Below, piece by piece: positions 1 to 8,336 of a stretch of DNA of 54,678 bases. Origin of the DNA: Promethearchaeota archaeon (lineage in GTDB: Archaea; Asgardarchaeota; Lokiarchaeia; Sigynarchaeales; SOKP01); NCBI GenBank assembly GCA_004524515.1, contig SDNV01000004.1:1-54678 (forward strand). The letters run 5' to 3'. Positions within the stretch are counted from its first letter, which is position 1; each line of letters opens with the position of its first letter. The translations under genes were made by a program, and so were the position numbers. The notes beneath the pieces were generated by a model. That model was given only the letters and a program-made list of their open reading frames with translations. It had not been told where the DNA came from and ran no database searches.

Positions 1-268
1 ACTTTTCTCACTTTTGATATGGATAATACCGGTATTTAAAATATTGTTGAGAAATTTAAATTCGGACTAAATCCAAACTGATTTTACTGAATAATAAATC
101 AACTAAATTTTTTTTTTATTCTTTTGAAAGAGTTATTAAAAAATTAGCTAAAAATTAGAAAATTGTACAAGAAATTAAGTGAAATTTTTTAGAAATGGTT
201 TATTAAACAAGATTGATTAATTTCTTATTTATTTTTTAATATATATTGACTATATTGGTTAAATTTCA
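1..268. other. Non-coding leader region upstream of gatA
   Basis: This stretch is very AT-rich and I see no open frame of useful length in it. No gatC-like gene lies here, although GatC often accompanies gatA and gatB. The part just before position 269 contains TATA-like runs (around 240-260) that could serve as the gatAB promoter. A perfect 12-bp palindrome, AATACCGGTATT, sits at 25-36; its meaning is unknown. Confidence 0.5.
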
Positions 269-1759
269 ATGAAAATCTATGAGCATATGGGACATGAATT
301 AATCGAGAAGATTAAAAACGGAGAATTATCAATCCAAGAAGTAGTGGAATCATGTTATGAAAGGATTGATGAAGTTGAATCTTTAATACATTCATTCGTT
401 TATTTAACTAAAGAAACCTCTCTTAAAAAAGCAAAAACTTTAGATGGGCGTTTGAAAAAAGGTAAATCTATCGGAAAACTTTACGGTATACCCTTCGCAA
501 ATAAAGATCTTATTTGCATTAAAGATGTACCTACTACATGTTGTTCAGAAATATTAAAGGGGTATTATCCTCCTTATAATGCCACCGTAATTGAACGTTT
601 AATCGAGGAGGCAGGGGCAATTCATATAGGAAATACAAATATGGATGAATTTGCTATGGGCAGTTCCACAGAAACCAGCTGTTATGGTCCTAGCTATAAT
701 CCATGGGATTTAACAAGAGTTCCAGGAGGATCAAGTGGAGGATCTGGCTCAGCAATCGCCTCAGGACAAGCCATTTTCGCATTAGGGAGTGATACGGGAG
801 GGAGCATCCGTTCTCCAGCATCCTATTGTGGAGTGGTCGGATTAAAGCCGACATATGGAAGAGTCTCCAGATATGGTTTAGTAGCTTTCGCAAATTCGCT
901 TGATCAAATTGGGCCCATCACCAAATGTGTTTACGATTGTGCTTTAATGCTCGAGATAATGGCCGGTAAAGATCCTTTAGATTCAACTTCAGTAGATATA
1001 AAAGTTGATAACTATACTGATGAAATAAAAAAACCCTTAGAAAAAAAAATAATCGGTATTCCAGAGGAATTTTTTGGTGAGGGATTAGCGAAGTCAGTAA
1101 AAGATGCAGTAGAAAGAGCAATTAAAAAATTAGAAAGTTTAGGAGCAAAAACAGTGAAGGTTTCAATACCGCATCTTGAATATACGGTCCCCACCTATTA
1201 TTTACTCTGCATGAGTGAAGCGAGTTCGAATTTAGCTAGATTTGATGGTTTAAGATATGGAAAAATGAGTGAAGACTTAACGGGAGATGTATTTGATGTC
1301 TTTGGCAGAACCAGAGGTAAAGAATTTGGCACGGAAGTTAGAAGGAGGATTATTTTAGGGACATATGCGCTATCAGCAGGATATTATGATATGTTTTATA
1401 TAAAAGCTCTGAAAGTAAGAACTTTGATTAAAAATGATTTTCAAGAAGCTTTTAAAAAATGTGATTCAATTGTGTGTCCTACAATGCCTACGACTGCTTT
1501 TAAAATAGGAGAATTGATTGATGATCCTTTACAAATGTACATGATGGATATTTTAACTTGTCCTGTTAATTTAGCAGGTTTACCAGCGCTTTCAATTCCC
1601 TGTGGATTTGATAGTAATGAACTTCCCATTGGTTTTCAGGTTATCGGAGATTATTTTGATGAGAAAGGAATTTTAAATATTGGGTATAATTTAGAACAGG
1701 AATTAAATCTGTATAGAAAAATCGCACCAATTAAGACAAGAGGGGGAAAAAAGAAATGA
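269..1759 (+). CDS. gatA: Asp/Glu-tRNA amidotransferase subunit A
   Basis: GatA is the glutaminase/amidase subunit of the tRNA-dependent amidotransferase GatCAB. It releases ammonia from glutamine (or asparagine) so that Asp-tRNA(Asn) or Glu-tRNA(Gln) can be amidated. The 496-residue length is normal for the family. The amidase Ser-cisSer-Lys triad is visible as K79 (in FANKD), S155 (in PGGSSGGSG) and S179 (in DTGGSIR). The stop overlaps the start of gatB by four bases, so the two are almost certainly cotranscribed and translationally coupled. In archaea GatDE normally makes Gln-tRNA, so this enzyme most likely serves Asn-tRNA; that is family knowledge and not visible here. No gatC is present in the window. 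Confidence 0.95.
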   Translation: MKIYEHMGHELIEKIKNGELSIQEVVESCYERIDEVESLIHSFVYLTKETSLKKAKTLDGRLKKGKSIGKLYGIPFANKDLICIKDVPTTCCSEILKGYYPPYNATVIERLIEEAGAIHIGNTNMDEFAMGSSTETSCYGPSYNPWDLTRVPGGSSGGSGSAIASGQAIFALGSDTGGSIRSPASYCGVVGLKPTYGRVSRYGLVAFANSLDQIGPITKCVYDCALMLEIMAGKDPLDSTSVDIKVDNYTDEIKKPLEKKIIGIPEEFFGEGLAKSVKDAVERAIKKLESLGAKTVKVSIPHLEYTVPTYYLLCMSEASSNLARFDGLRYGKMSEDLTGDVFDVFGRTRGKEFGTEVRRRIILGTYALSAGYYDMFYIKALKVRTLIKNDFQEAFKKCDSIVCPTMPTTAFKIGELIDDPLQMYMMDILTCPVNLAGLPALSIPCGFDSNELPIGFQVIGDYFDEKGILNIGYNLEQELNLYRKIAPIKTRGGKKK

Positions 1760-3213
1760 AAGAGAAATACGATGATGTTATTATTGGTTTAGAAGTACAT
1801 ATTCAATTAACTAATCTTAAAACAAAATTATTTTGCGGTTGTAGTACTGATTATCGAGGAGTAGAACCAAATACTTATACATGTCCCATATGTGTGGGAC
1901 TACCAGGTTCATTACCTGTAGTAAATAAAAAGGCTATAGAATTTGCCACTCGATTAGCTTTAGCTTTAGATTGTAATATAAACGAATCGTTTTGGTTCTT
2001 CAGGAAGAATTACTTTTATCCTGATCTTCCAAAAGGATTTCAAATATCACAGTACAATAAGGCAGGGGGTAAAGCGTTTGGTGATGGAGGCAAAATAACC
2101 ATTAAATTAAATAGTCATAAGAAAGATATCGTGCTTAATAGAATCCATCTTGAGGAAGATCCCGCTCGTTTAGTTCATAAGGGAGCAATAACCACTTCAC
2201 CTTATACTTTAGTTGATTATAATCGATCTGGTATTTGTCTTATTGAAATTGTAACTGAACCAATTATAAAATCTCCAGAAGAAGCAAGAGAATATCTAAA
2301 ACAATTGAAGTCAATAGTCCAATATTGTGGCATTTCCAACTTAGATTTAGAAGGCTCTGTAAGAGTTGATGCTAATATTTCACTAAAGGGTCATGCAAGA
2401 AGTGAAGTAAAGAACATTAATAGCTTTAAAGAAGTGGAAAGAGCTCTTAAATGGGAAATTCAGAGACAGAGAAATCAATTAAAAAGAGGAAAAGAATTAA
2501 TACAAGAAACCAGACATTGGGATGATAAAAGAAGAATAACCGTTTCCCTAAGAACAAAGGAATTTGAGCAGGATTATCGATATTTTCCTGAACAAGATCT
2601 AGTTCCTATCGTGATTGATCAAAAATTTATATCCAAAGTTAAAAAAGAATTACCTGAAATGCCAAATGAACGTGCAAAGCGTTTTCAAAAACAATATAAC
2701 TTATCCGAATTTGACTCCGAAATTTTAGTGGTAGATAAAGATATAGCGGATTTTTTTGAAGAGGGTATTAAGTTAGATAAATCCTTCGGAACAGAGGAAT
2801 ATAAGCTATACTGTAATTGGTTAATGAGTGATGTTTCACGTTGGTTGAATGAAAATAATACCACGATTAAACAAACCAAAATTAATCCTCAACATATAAT
2901 AGATTTAATTAAATTGATTAAAGAAGGAAAAATAACAGGTAAAATTGGAAAAAGCTTTGTTGATGAGATTATGACTAAAGGAACTTCTGTCCCTAATATT
3001 TTAAAAAAAACAGGAAAAAAGCGAATTGCCGACAAAAATAAGATTACGCAAATAGTTAAAGACGTGATTCACCAAAATCCTGAAATAGTTGAAGATTATA
3101 AGAAAAATCCTAAAGCATTGCAAGCGTTAATAGGAAAATGTATGCAGAAAACCAAAGGGCAAATAGATCCTGAAATTACAAAGGAGATTATGTTAAAAAA
3201 TCTTAAAAATTAG
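1756..3213 (+). CDS. gatB: Asp/Glu-tRNA amidotransferase subunit B
   Basis: GatB is the kinase/transamidase subunit: it phosphorylates the misacylated Asp or Glu on the tRNA and then amidates it with ammonia passed on from GatA. The N-terminal half holds the family hallmark GLEVHIQL and a zinc-binding set C27, C29, C43 and C46. The stretch WFFRKNYFYPDLPKGFQIS is also diagnostic. The C-terminal third, from about residue 330, is the helical GatB/YqeY tail that contacts the tRNA. At 485 residues it is full length. It begins inside the gatA stop (ATGA overlap), and a convergent gene on the other strand follows 49 bases later. Confidence 0.95.
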   Translation: MKEKYDDVIIGLEVHIQLTNLKTKLFCGCSTDYRGVEPNTYTCPICVGLPGSLPVVNKKAIEFATRLALALDCNINESFWFFRKNYFYPDLPKGFQISQYNKAGGKAFGDGGKITIKLNSHKKDIVLNRIHLEEDPARLVHKGAITTSPYTLVDYNRSGICLIEIVTEPIIKSPEEAREYLKQLKSIVQYCGISNLDLEGSVRVDANISLKGHARSEVKNINSFKEVERALKWEIQRQRNQLKRGKELIQETRHWDDKRRITVSLRTKEFEQDYRYFPEQDLVPIVIDQKFISKVKKELPEMPNERAKRFQKQYNLSEFDSEILVVDKDIADFFEEGIKLDKSFGTEEYKLYCNWLMSDVSRWLNENNTTIKQTKINPQHIIDLIKLIKEGKITGKIGKSFVDEIMTKGTSVPNILKKTGKKRIADKNKITQIVKDVIHQNPEIVEDYKKNPKALQALIGKCMQKTKGQIDPEITKEIMLKNLKN

Positions 3214-3262
3214 ATTTTTCTAAGGATATTAAATAGAATGTAAAAAAATTAAAGATAAAAAA

Positions 3263-3616
3263 TTAGACCAAATCTTTAATAATATCGCTAGCGGCTCCTA
3301 GTTTAAGATTAATGATACCTAATTTTGCTTCTTTTGTCGCAATTAGAGTGAGTATGTTTCCTTTAATTTCAGTGAATAATATTTTACCTTTTTCACTCTC
3401 GATAATTGCATTTTGAAAAATCCCTTGCTCCAATTCTTTAGTCGCCCGCTGCGAAGCTTTTAAAATAAGTGTAACCATAGCCGCTACTGCCTCAGGGTCA
3501 ACCCAGCCAGGTAAGGCACTGCCTTTGATCAATCCAAACTTTTCAACCATACATGCTCCGTGTACCCCTTTAATTGATTTTAGGGAATCCAGTATTTCAG
3601 TTAATTTTTCACTCAT
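3263..3616 (-). CDS. Roadblock/LC7 domain protein
   Basis: This 117-residue protein consists of one Roadblock/LC7 (longin-like) fold: an N-terminal helix, the strand region GVHGACMVEKFGLIKGS, a central helix AAMVTLILKASQRATKEL, and C-terminal strands ending in ATKEAKLGIINL. Proteins of this family form dimers and act as scaffolds or activators for small GTPases (MglB in bacteria, Ragulator and dynein light chains in eukaryotes). Asgard archaea carry many copies. No GTPase gene lies next to it, so its partner cannot be read from the context. It is monocistronic and convergent with gatB. Confidence 0.88.
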   Translation of the reverse strand: MSEKLTEILDSLKSIKGVHGACMVEKFGLIKGSALPGWVDPEAVAAMVTLILKASQRATKELEQGIFQNAIIESEKGKILFTEIKGNILTLIATKEAKLGIINLKLGAASDIIKDLV

Positions 3617-3861
3617 TTAAATCAACTTATTTTTATAATAATTAATATTACTTTTTCTTTTTTAAATAATTATACTCTTTTCTGAGGAACTCATTAATTG
3701 TGTATATTTCTAATTCTTAGCAATTTCTTATAAAAATTAAATAAAAGAGAATAAAAACCTATTAAAGTTTAAATAATAAACTGACAAATATTTACACAAG
3801 AAACAAATCTAATATAAATTATCATATTAATTGTTAAAAAACTCAATTAGATGAGATAAAT

Positions 3862-4611
3862 ATGGGTGAAATGGAGGAAGTTTCCGTAAAGGTATCTTGG
3901 CGTCACATTGTTGCGTTTGCACTCGCTACAGGTTTGAGCACCATTTTAGCAATATTTGCAGTAATTGTTGCGCCTGTTGCTCCTTTTCCGGGAGTTTCAG
4001 GGTTATATCTAGCTGCAGCTATATATGTGCCTCTTAGTCTCTGGTTAGGTTTCTGGGGTGTTCTTGCAGCATATATTTCATGTGTAATTTTAGGATTAGT
4101 GATAGGATTAGGACCATGGTCATTTATTTGGGCACTTGCCGATCTCGTGGAAGGATTAATCCCACTCTTAGCATTTAAAATAACTAAAACTGATATTGAC
4201 ATCGGAAAAGATATGAAACGACCTAAACCATTATATATTTTACTTGCACTGTTAATAATTAATTTAATAATAGCCGCTATTGCCACTGCGTTAGTAATCC
4301 CTGCAATTTGGATAACAACTCTTATAATTGCGATAGTACTCATAGTTCTTATGTATATTGTCAATCCTTCTCGGGGATGGCTTTTATTTGTTATTTTCGG
4401 GATTGTTTTACCCTCACTATGTTCCGCTTTAATCGGGGTTGGTGTTTTGGTCATAGCTGGTTTTGCTCCTGCTGAAGCTTTTTGGATCGGAGTTATAGGA
4501 TGGTTTGCCGGAGATTTAATTGTCTTATCAGCAATAGCTACTCCAATGATGATAGCTTTAACAAAAAGAGTTAAAGAATCTTCTATATACGTAGAAGGTT
4601 GGTTCTCATAG
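3862..4611 (+). CDS. ECF transporter S component (substrate-binding membrane protein)
   Basis: A 249-residue integral membrane protein with about six hydrophobic segments. It has the look of an energy-coupling factor S component: a short cytoplasmic N-terminus, an early segment with small residues, and a wide loop near residues 110-125 (KITKTDIDIGKDMKRPKP). S components bind a vitamin or metal and are driven by a shared T protein and ATPases. The assignment leans on the two genes downstream, which clearly encode those parts. The substrate cannot be read from the sequence. The start follows a weak purine-rich stretch (GATGAGATAAAT). A T-rich run after the stop may end part of the transcripts before ecfT. 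Confidence 0.72.
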   Translation: MGEMEEVSVKVSWRHIVAFALATGLSTILAIFAVIVAPVAPFPGVSGLYLAAAIYVPLSLWLGFWGVLAAYISCVILGLVIGLGPWSFIWALADLVEGLIPLLAFKITKTDIDIGKDMKRPKPLYILLALLIINLIIAAIATALVIPAIWITTLIIAIVLIVLMYIVNPSRGWLLFVIFGIVLPSLCSALIGVGVLVIAGFAPAEAFWIGVIGWFAGDLIVLSAIATPMMIALTKRVKESSIYVEGWFS

Positions 4612-4643
4612 AATTAAATCGAAAAAATCCAATTCTATTAAAA

Positions 4644-4658
4644 TTTTTTTTCTTTTTT
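4644..4658 (+). terminator. T-rich terminator candidate after the S-component gene
   Basis: A run of eight T, one C and six T lies 33 bases after the stop of the S-component gene. Archaeal termination by RNA polymerase and aCPSF1 uses such T tracts, so part of the transcription may stop here and leave the T/A genes with their own promoter. Nothing else marks the site. Confidence 0.4.
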
Positions 4659-4816
4659 CGCTTAAATATGAAACTCTAATTTAATAAAGTAAAACTAACA
4701 TAATTTTTGAGGGATTTCACATAAAAAGGTTATTAATGAAATGTGAATTTTTTTCCTTTGAATAAATATTAAAAAACAATTTAATATTAAAGAAGAGTAA
4801 TTATTCAAATACAAAA

Positions 4817-4821
4817 GGGTG
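4817..4821 (+). promoter_or_regulatory. Shine-Dalgarno-like GGGTG that sets the start of ecfT
   Basis: GGGTG sits six bases before the ATT codon at 4828. It is the only Shine-Dalgarno-like motif close to the beginning of the open T-component frame. An in-frame stop (TAA, 4822-4824) directly upstream excludes any earlier start, so the motif supports initiation at ATT. Confidence 0.45.
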
Positions 4822-4827
4822 TAATAC

Positions 4828-5733
4828 ATTTCAACATCAACTTTATCTAAAACCTTTTTTTCTTATATTCCGACAGATTCTTTTATCGCAAGATTACATC
4901 CCTTAACTAAAATCGGATTATTCTTTGTTTTAAGTATTATTGCGTTTGTTTTCAACACTATTATAGATTTATTGGCGTTACTTATACTTGATATTATTTT
5001 AATATTTTTAACTAAAATTCCCGTGTTTAGTAAAAAATTTATGAAAATTGTTGGTGGATTCGTTATCGCTAATTCTTCTATTTTTATTGCATGGTGTTTG
5101 TTTTCTCAAAGACCAGGATCTATTATATATTTTGAGACCACCATCGTGTTAATAAAGGATATTTGGATTTGGAATATTTTAATTACAGATCAAACGATTT
5201 ATTACGCTTCTCGTATTTCTCTTCGATCCCTAATAATGTTTTTTCTAGCTTTAATGTTCTTTATTGGAACTACAGATCGGGATTTAATCCATGGTTTACG
5301 TTCTATTAAAGTGCCATTTACGCTATGCTTAGTAATAAATTTAATCTTTCGCGGTATAGCCATGTTCGAAAATGATTATCAGATAATTAGAGAAGCTATG
5401 CAAACTCGTGGAGTTGATTTTAAAAAGGTGTCAATTCCTCAAAAAATAAGAAATTTTGGCTCAATTTTCATTGCAATGATCGTGTTATTATTTAAAAGGA
5501 CTGAGGAAATGGCTAATTCAATAGAATCAAGAGGAATTCCTTTTAGATCCAAAAACAGAACAGTATATCATTATTTCCCCTTAAAAAAAAAAGACATCGT
5601 TATTTTGATTAGTATAATATTATTTTTCGGATTCTCAATATATTTGCGATTTATAAATCAAGGATTAGTGAATTTTTTAATTGGGTATATCCCTATGATA
5701 TTAAAATTTCTACCCATAATCATAATATGGTGA
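4828..5733 (+). CDS. ecfT: ECF transporter T component, probable ATT start
   Basis: This is the transmembrane coupling protein of an ECF transporter, linking the ATPases to the S component. The helical motif typical of EcfT is recognisable (IREAMQTRGVDFKK, about residues 188-201), as is a second copy MANSIESRGIPFRS; these X-R-G helices dock into the ATPases. The first ATG/GTG/TTG in frame is a TTG at 4972, but the frame stays open back to a stop at 4822 and the upstream residues (SYIPTDSFIARLHPLTKIG) match the conserved EcfT N-terminus. I therefore extend the gene to ATT at 4828 (301 residues), an unusual start; an ATG mutated or misread to ATT is the alternative. The ATPase gene follows six bases after the stop. 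Confidence 0.85.
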   Translation: MSTSTLSKTFFSYIPTDSFIARLHPLTKIGLFFVLSIIAFVFNTIIDLLALLILDIILIFLTKIPVFSKKFMKIVGGFVIANSSIFIAWCLFSQRPGSIIYFETTIVLIKDIWIWNILITDQTIYYASRISLRSLIMFFLALMFFIGTTDRDLIHGLRSIKVPFTLCLVINLIFRGIAMFENDYQIIREAMQTRGVDFKKVSIPQKIRNFGSIFIAMIVLLFKRTEEMANSIESRGIPFRSKNRTVYHYFPLKKKDIVILISIILFFGFSIYLRFINQGLVNFLIGYIPMILKFLPIIIIW

Positions 5734-5739
5734 ATTTCA

Positions 5740-7263
5740 ATGGAAACAGTTGTAGAATTCAAAGATTTTTCTTGGAAATATAAATCTTCTAAAGATCGTG
5801 TTCTCAAATCGATTAACTTAAAGATCAATAAAGGAGATTATCTAGGGATTATGGGCCCAACAGGTGCCGGCAAATCAACATTATGCGCATGTATAAATGG
5901 ACTTATCCCTTTAAAAACCAGAGGCTTTATAAGTGGGACTGTGGAAGTATTTGGTACAAATACTCGCACTGTGGATATGGCTGAAATAACGGCTCGGGTT
6001 GGTTTAATTTTTCAAGATCCCGAAACTCAATTTATAATGATGAATGTAGAAGATGAAATTGCTTTAGGTTTAGAAACCTTAGGACTAGAGAGAGAGGAAA
6101 TAAAAAAAAGAATTACATGGGCTTTAGAAATAGTCGGTTTGAAAGGTTATGAATTAAAATCACCCGAAGAACTTTCAGGAGGGCAAAAACAACGGATTGC
6201 CATCGCCTCAATTTTAGCGATGAGACCTGATATCCTTATATTAGACGAGCCCACCTCTGATCTTGACCCATTTGGGAAATTTGAAGTGTTTGAGCTATTG
6301 GAGAGAATTAAAAAGGAATTTGATTTAACAATTGTGCTAGTTAGCCATGAAACAAGAAAAATTTTGGAATTCTGTAATCGAGTAATTATTATTGATGAGG
6401 GAGAGAAAAAATTTGATGGGAATGTCACTGATTTACTTAACAATATTCAATTACTGAATAATTCAGGAATATATATTCCAGAAGATATTTGCGCTGCAAG
6501 ACTTGCTAATCCTAAAACTAATGTAAAATCTTCTAAAAATCCCATTATTGAGGCTTCTAATATAAGTTATACTTATCCTAATTTGACTAAGGCTCTAAAT
6601 AACGTGAGTTTAAAAATTTATCAAGGTGATTTTATCGCAATAATAGGGAAGAATGGATCAGGTAAAACCACCTTAGTGAAACACTTTAACGGACTACTTA
6701 AACCTCAGCAAGGTGAAATCTTTCTTAATGGTAAAAACATTTTTGATTATTCCATCCCTAAAATTGCTCAAACTATTGGATTTTGTTATCAAAATCCTGA
6801 TCATCAACTCTTTAAAAATACTATTCGAGAAGAGATCGAATTTGGATTAAAAAATCTAAAATTTTCAGAAGAAGAAATCGCCCAACGTCATGATGAGATT
6901 GTCCAACTTCTTCAACTTAAAAAGTTTGAAGAGGTTTATGAGTCAACTCTGTATCTTAGTAAGGGTATCCGCCAAAGATTAGCTTTGGCTTCAGTTTTGG
7001 TATTAAAACCGGAAATATTAATCATTGACGAGCCTTCGACGGGACAAGATTTTTTAATGATAAGAGAATTTATGAAAATTGTAGAAAATCTAAATCGAGA
7101 AGATAAAACAATAATTATAATTACCCATAATCCATATATAATCGCAAAATATTCTAAAGAAGTCATCGTTTTAGATGAGGGTAAACTTATTGATAAATTA
7201 ACAACTGAAGAATTCTTAAAGAGTGAAGAATTACAGAAAAAAGCGTGCTTTATACCCCCATAA
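5740..7263 (+). CDS. ecfA: ECF transporter ATPase with two fused ABC domains
   Basis: Two complete ABC ATPase domains in one 507-residue chain. Domain 1 has Walker A GPTGAGKST (about 39-47), signature LSGGQKQR and Walker B ILILDEPTSDLDP. Domain 2 has Walker A GKNGSGKTT (about 303-311), a degenerate signature LSKGIRQR and Walker B ILIIDEPSTGQD. Bacterial ECF systems usually carry two separate ATPases (EcfA and EcfA'); fused forms are common in archaea. Together with the T and S genes upstream this makes a full ECF importer for a micronutrient. The signature of the second domain lacks the usual second glycine (SKG instead of SGG), so the two catalytic sites may be asymmetric. Confidence 0.93.
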   Translation: METVVEFKDFSWKYKSSKDRVLKSINLKINKGDYLGIMGPTGAGKSTLCACINGLIPLKTRGFISGTVEVFGTNTRTVDMAEITARVGLIFQDPETQFIMMNVEDEIALGLETLGLEREEIKKRITWALEIVGLKGYELKSPEELSGGQKQRIAIASILAMRPDILILDEPTSDLDPFGKFEVFELLERIKKEFDLTIVLVSHETRKILEFCNRVIIIDEGEKKFDGNVTDLLNNIQLLNNSGIYIPEDICAARLANPKTNVKSSKNPIIEASNISYTYPNLTKALNNVSLKIYQGDFIAIIGKNGSGKTTLVKHFNGLLKPQQGEIFLNGKNIFDYSIPKIAQTIGFCYQNPDHQLFKNTIREEIEFGLKNLKFSEEEIAQRHDEIVQLLQLKKFEEVYESTLYLSKGIRQRLALASVLVLKPEILIIDEPSTGQDFLMIREFMKIVENLNREDKTIIIITHNPYIIAKYSKEVIVLDEGKLIDKLTTEEFLKSEELQKKACFIPP

Positions 7264-7437
7264 TTAATTCTTTACATTATATAGTTGAAAATAGAATTAT
7301 TTAAAGCCAAAATCTGTCATTAATTTCAACAAATTTGTTTTGTATATACTGTTAAAAATAAATATTTAAATTTTTAATTCATAAATATTATAATCTTATT
7401 TGCATAAAACATGAACTAAAAGTTGAAGTGAAAGATA

Positions 7438-8217
7438 ATGGAGAATGAAGTTAATAAAGCAAAGACAGTATTTAAGGAAGCTTGGGATGCGTTAAATAAT
7501 TTTTTCGAAGAGAAACGCTCGGATACGATTGTAGAAAAAGAGGAAAAAGCTAAAAAGGGAAAAGTTGCTCTTGCTAAATTCTCTAAAGGAATGATTGGAA
7601 AAACCAATCAAATAAATTTTAGGATTTTAATTGGACACGAAAAAGTTTTGGGGGACCATATTTACGAAGCCGTTTATATGGATGATAAAAAGGAACCCTA
7701 CATTTATGATTTTACAGTAAATCAGGGTAAATCTGTAAATACCATTTTAATCAATTTCAAAGAAGATAGTTGGAATGGCTATAGTAAAGTGAAAAAATTC
7801 AAATCTCTGACAAAATTTCTGGAGCATGCCTATAAAGATGGTATCTATTACGAGGGAAAAAAAATCAAGAAAGACGAGGCTTTAGACACTCTAATAAAAG
7901 AAGGTCTTAAAAGATCCTTAGAAGCGATTAGTGAAGATGCTAATGAAAAATATGGGATCGATAGTGAAACTGCTAAAAAAGTGGCTAAAGTAGTAGTAAT
8001 AGCAGCGGCAACTACAGTGGTTTCAGCAGCTTTAACCCCTGCAGCCGGAGTTGTCGTGGCGGAAGTGGCAGGCGGAGCCCCTTTTACAGGAGAACTTGCA
8101 GGACAAGCCGCACAAGCAGCTGTGGAAGGTGTTCAAAATTTAGCGGATCCTACAACCATAGCTAGAAAAGTCGCTCAAAAAGCATTAACTAAAGGAAAAA
8201 ATATTGGTAAAGAATAG
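7438..8217 (+). CDS. Unknown protein with Ala/Gly/Val-rich C-terminal segment
   Basis: I do not recognise this 259-residue protein. The first 60 residues are highly charged and probably helical. Residues 60-150 look like a compact alpha/beta domain (EAVYMDDKKEPYIYDFTVNQ). From about residue 180 comes a long Ala/Val/Gly-rich hydrophobic stretch (KVAKVVVIAAATTVVSAAL, then VVVAEVAGGAPFTGELAGQA) with repeated small residues, like a membrane-inserting glycine-zipper hairpin. The chain ends in a basic tail. A Shine-Dalgarno-like GTGAAAG precedes the ATG at 7438. It is monocistronic between the ECF operon and a convergent SDR gene. A membrane-associated role is only an inference from composition. 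Confidence 0.7.
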   Translation: MENEVNKAKTVFKEAWDALNNFFEEKRSDTIVEKEEKAKKGKVALAKFSKGMIGKTNQINFRILIGHEKVLGDHIYEAVYMDDKKEPYIYDFTVNQGKSVNTILINFKEDSWNGYSKVKKFKSLTKFLEHAYKDGIYYEGKKIKKDEALDTLIKEGLKRSLEAISEDANEKYGIDSETAKKVAKVVVIAAATTVVSAALTPAAGVVVAEVAGGAPFTGELAGQAAQAAVEGVQNLADPTTIARKVAQKALTKGKNIGKE

Positions 8218-8336
8218 CTAATTTTATTTCCTTATGATAAATTACTAATATTATTCGCTATGAATAGATTTTATTAAATTTAATTCCAAAAAAGAAAAAA
8301 AAATTGAATTATATTCAACAATTTGGATAAATGAAA

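Noticed and set aside
25..36. Perfect palindrome AATACCGGTATT
   Set aside because: A lone 12-bp palindrome without a related copy nearby and 230 bases from the gene; too weak to call a site.
3903..4454. A 183-codon open frame on the minus strand opposite the ECF S-component gene
   Set aside because: It is the shadow of a hydrophobic coding sequence; its translation has no family features and the plus-strand gene explains the region.
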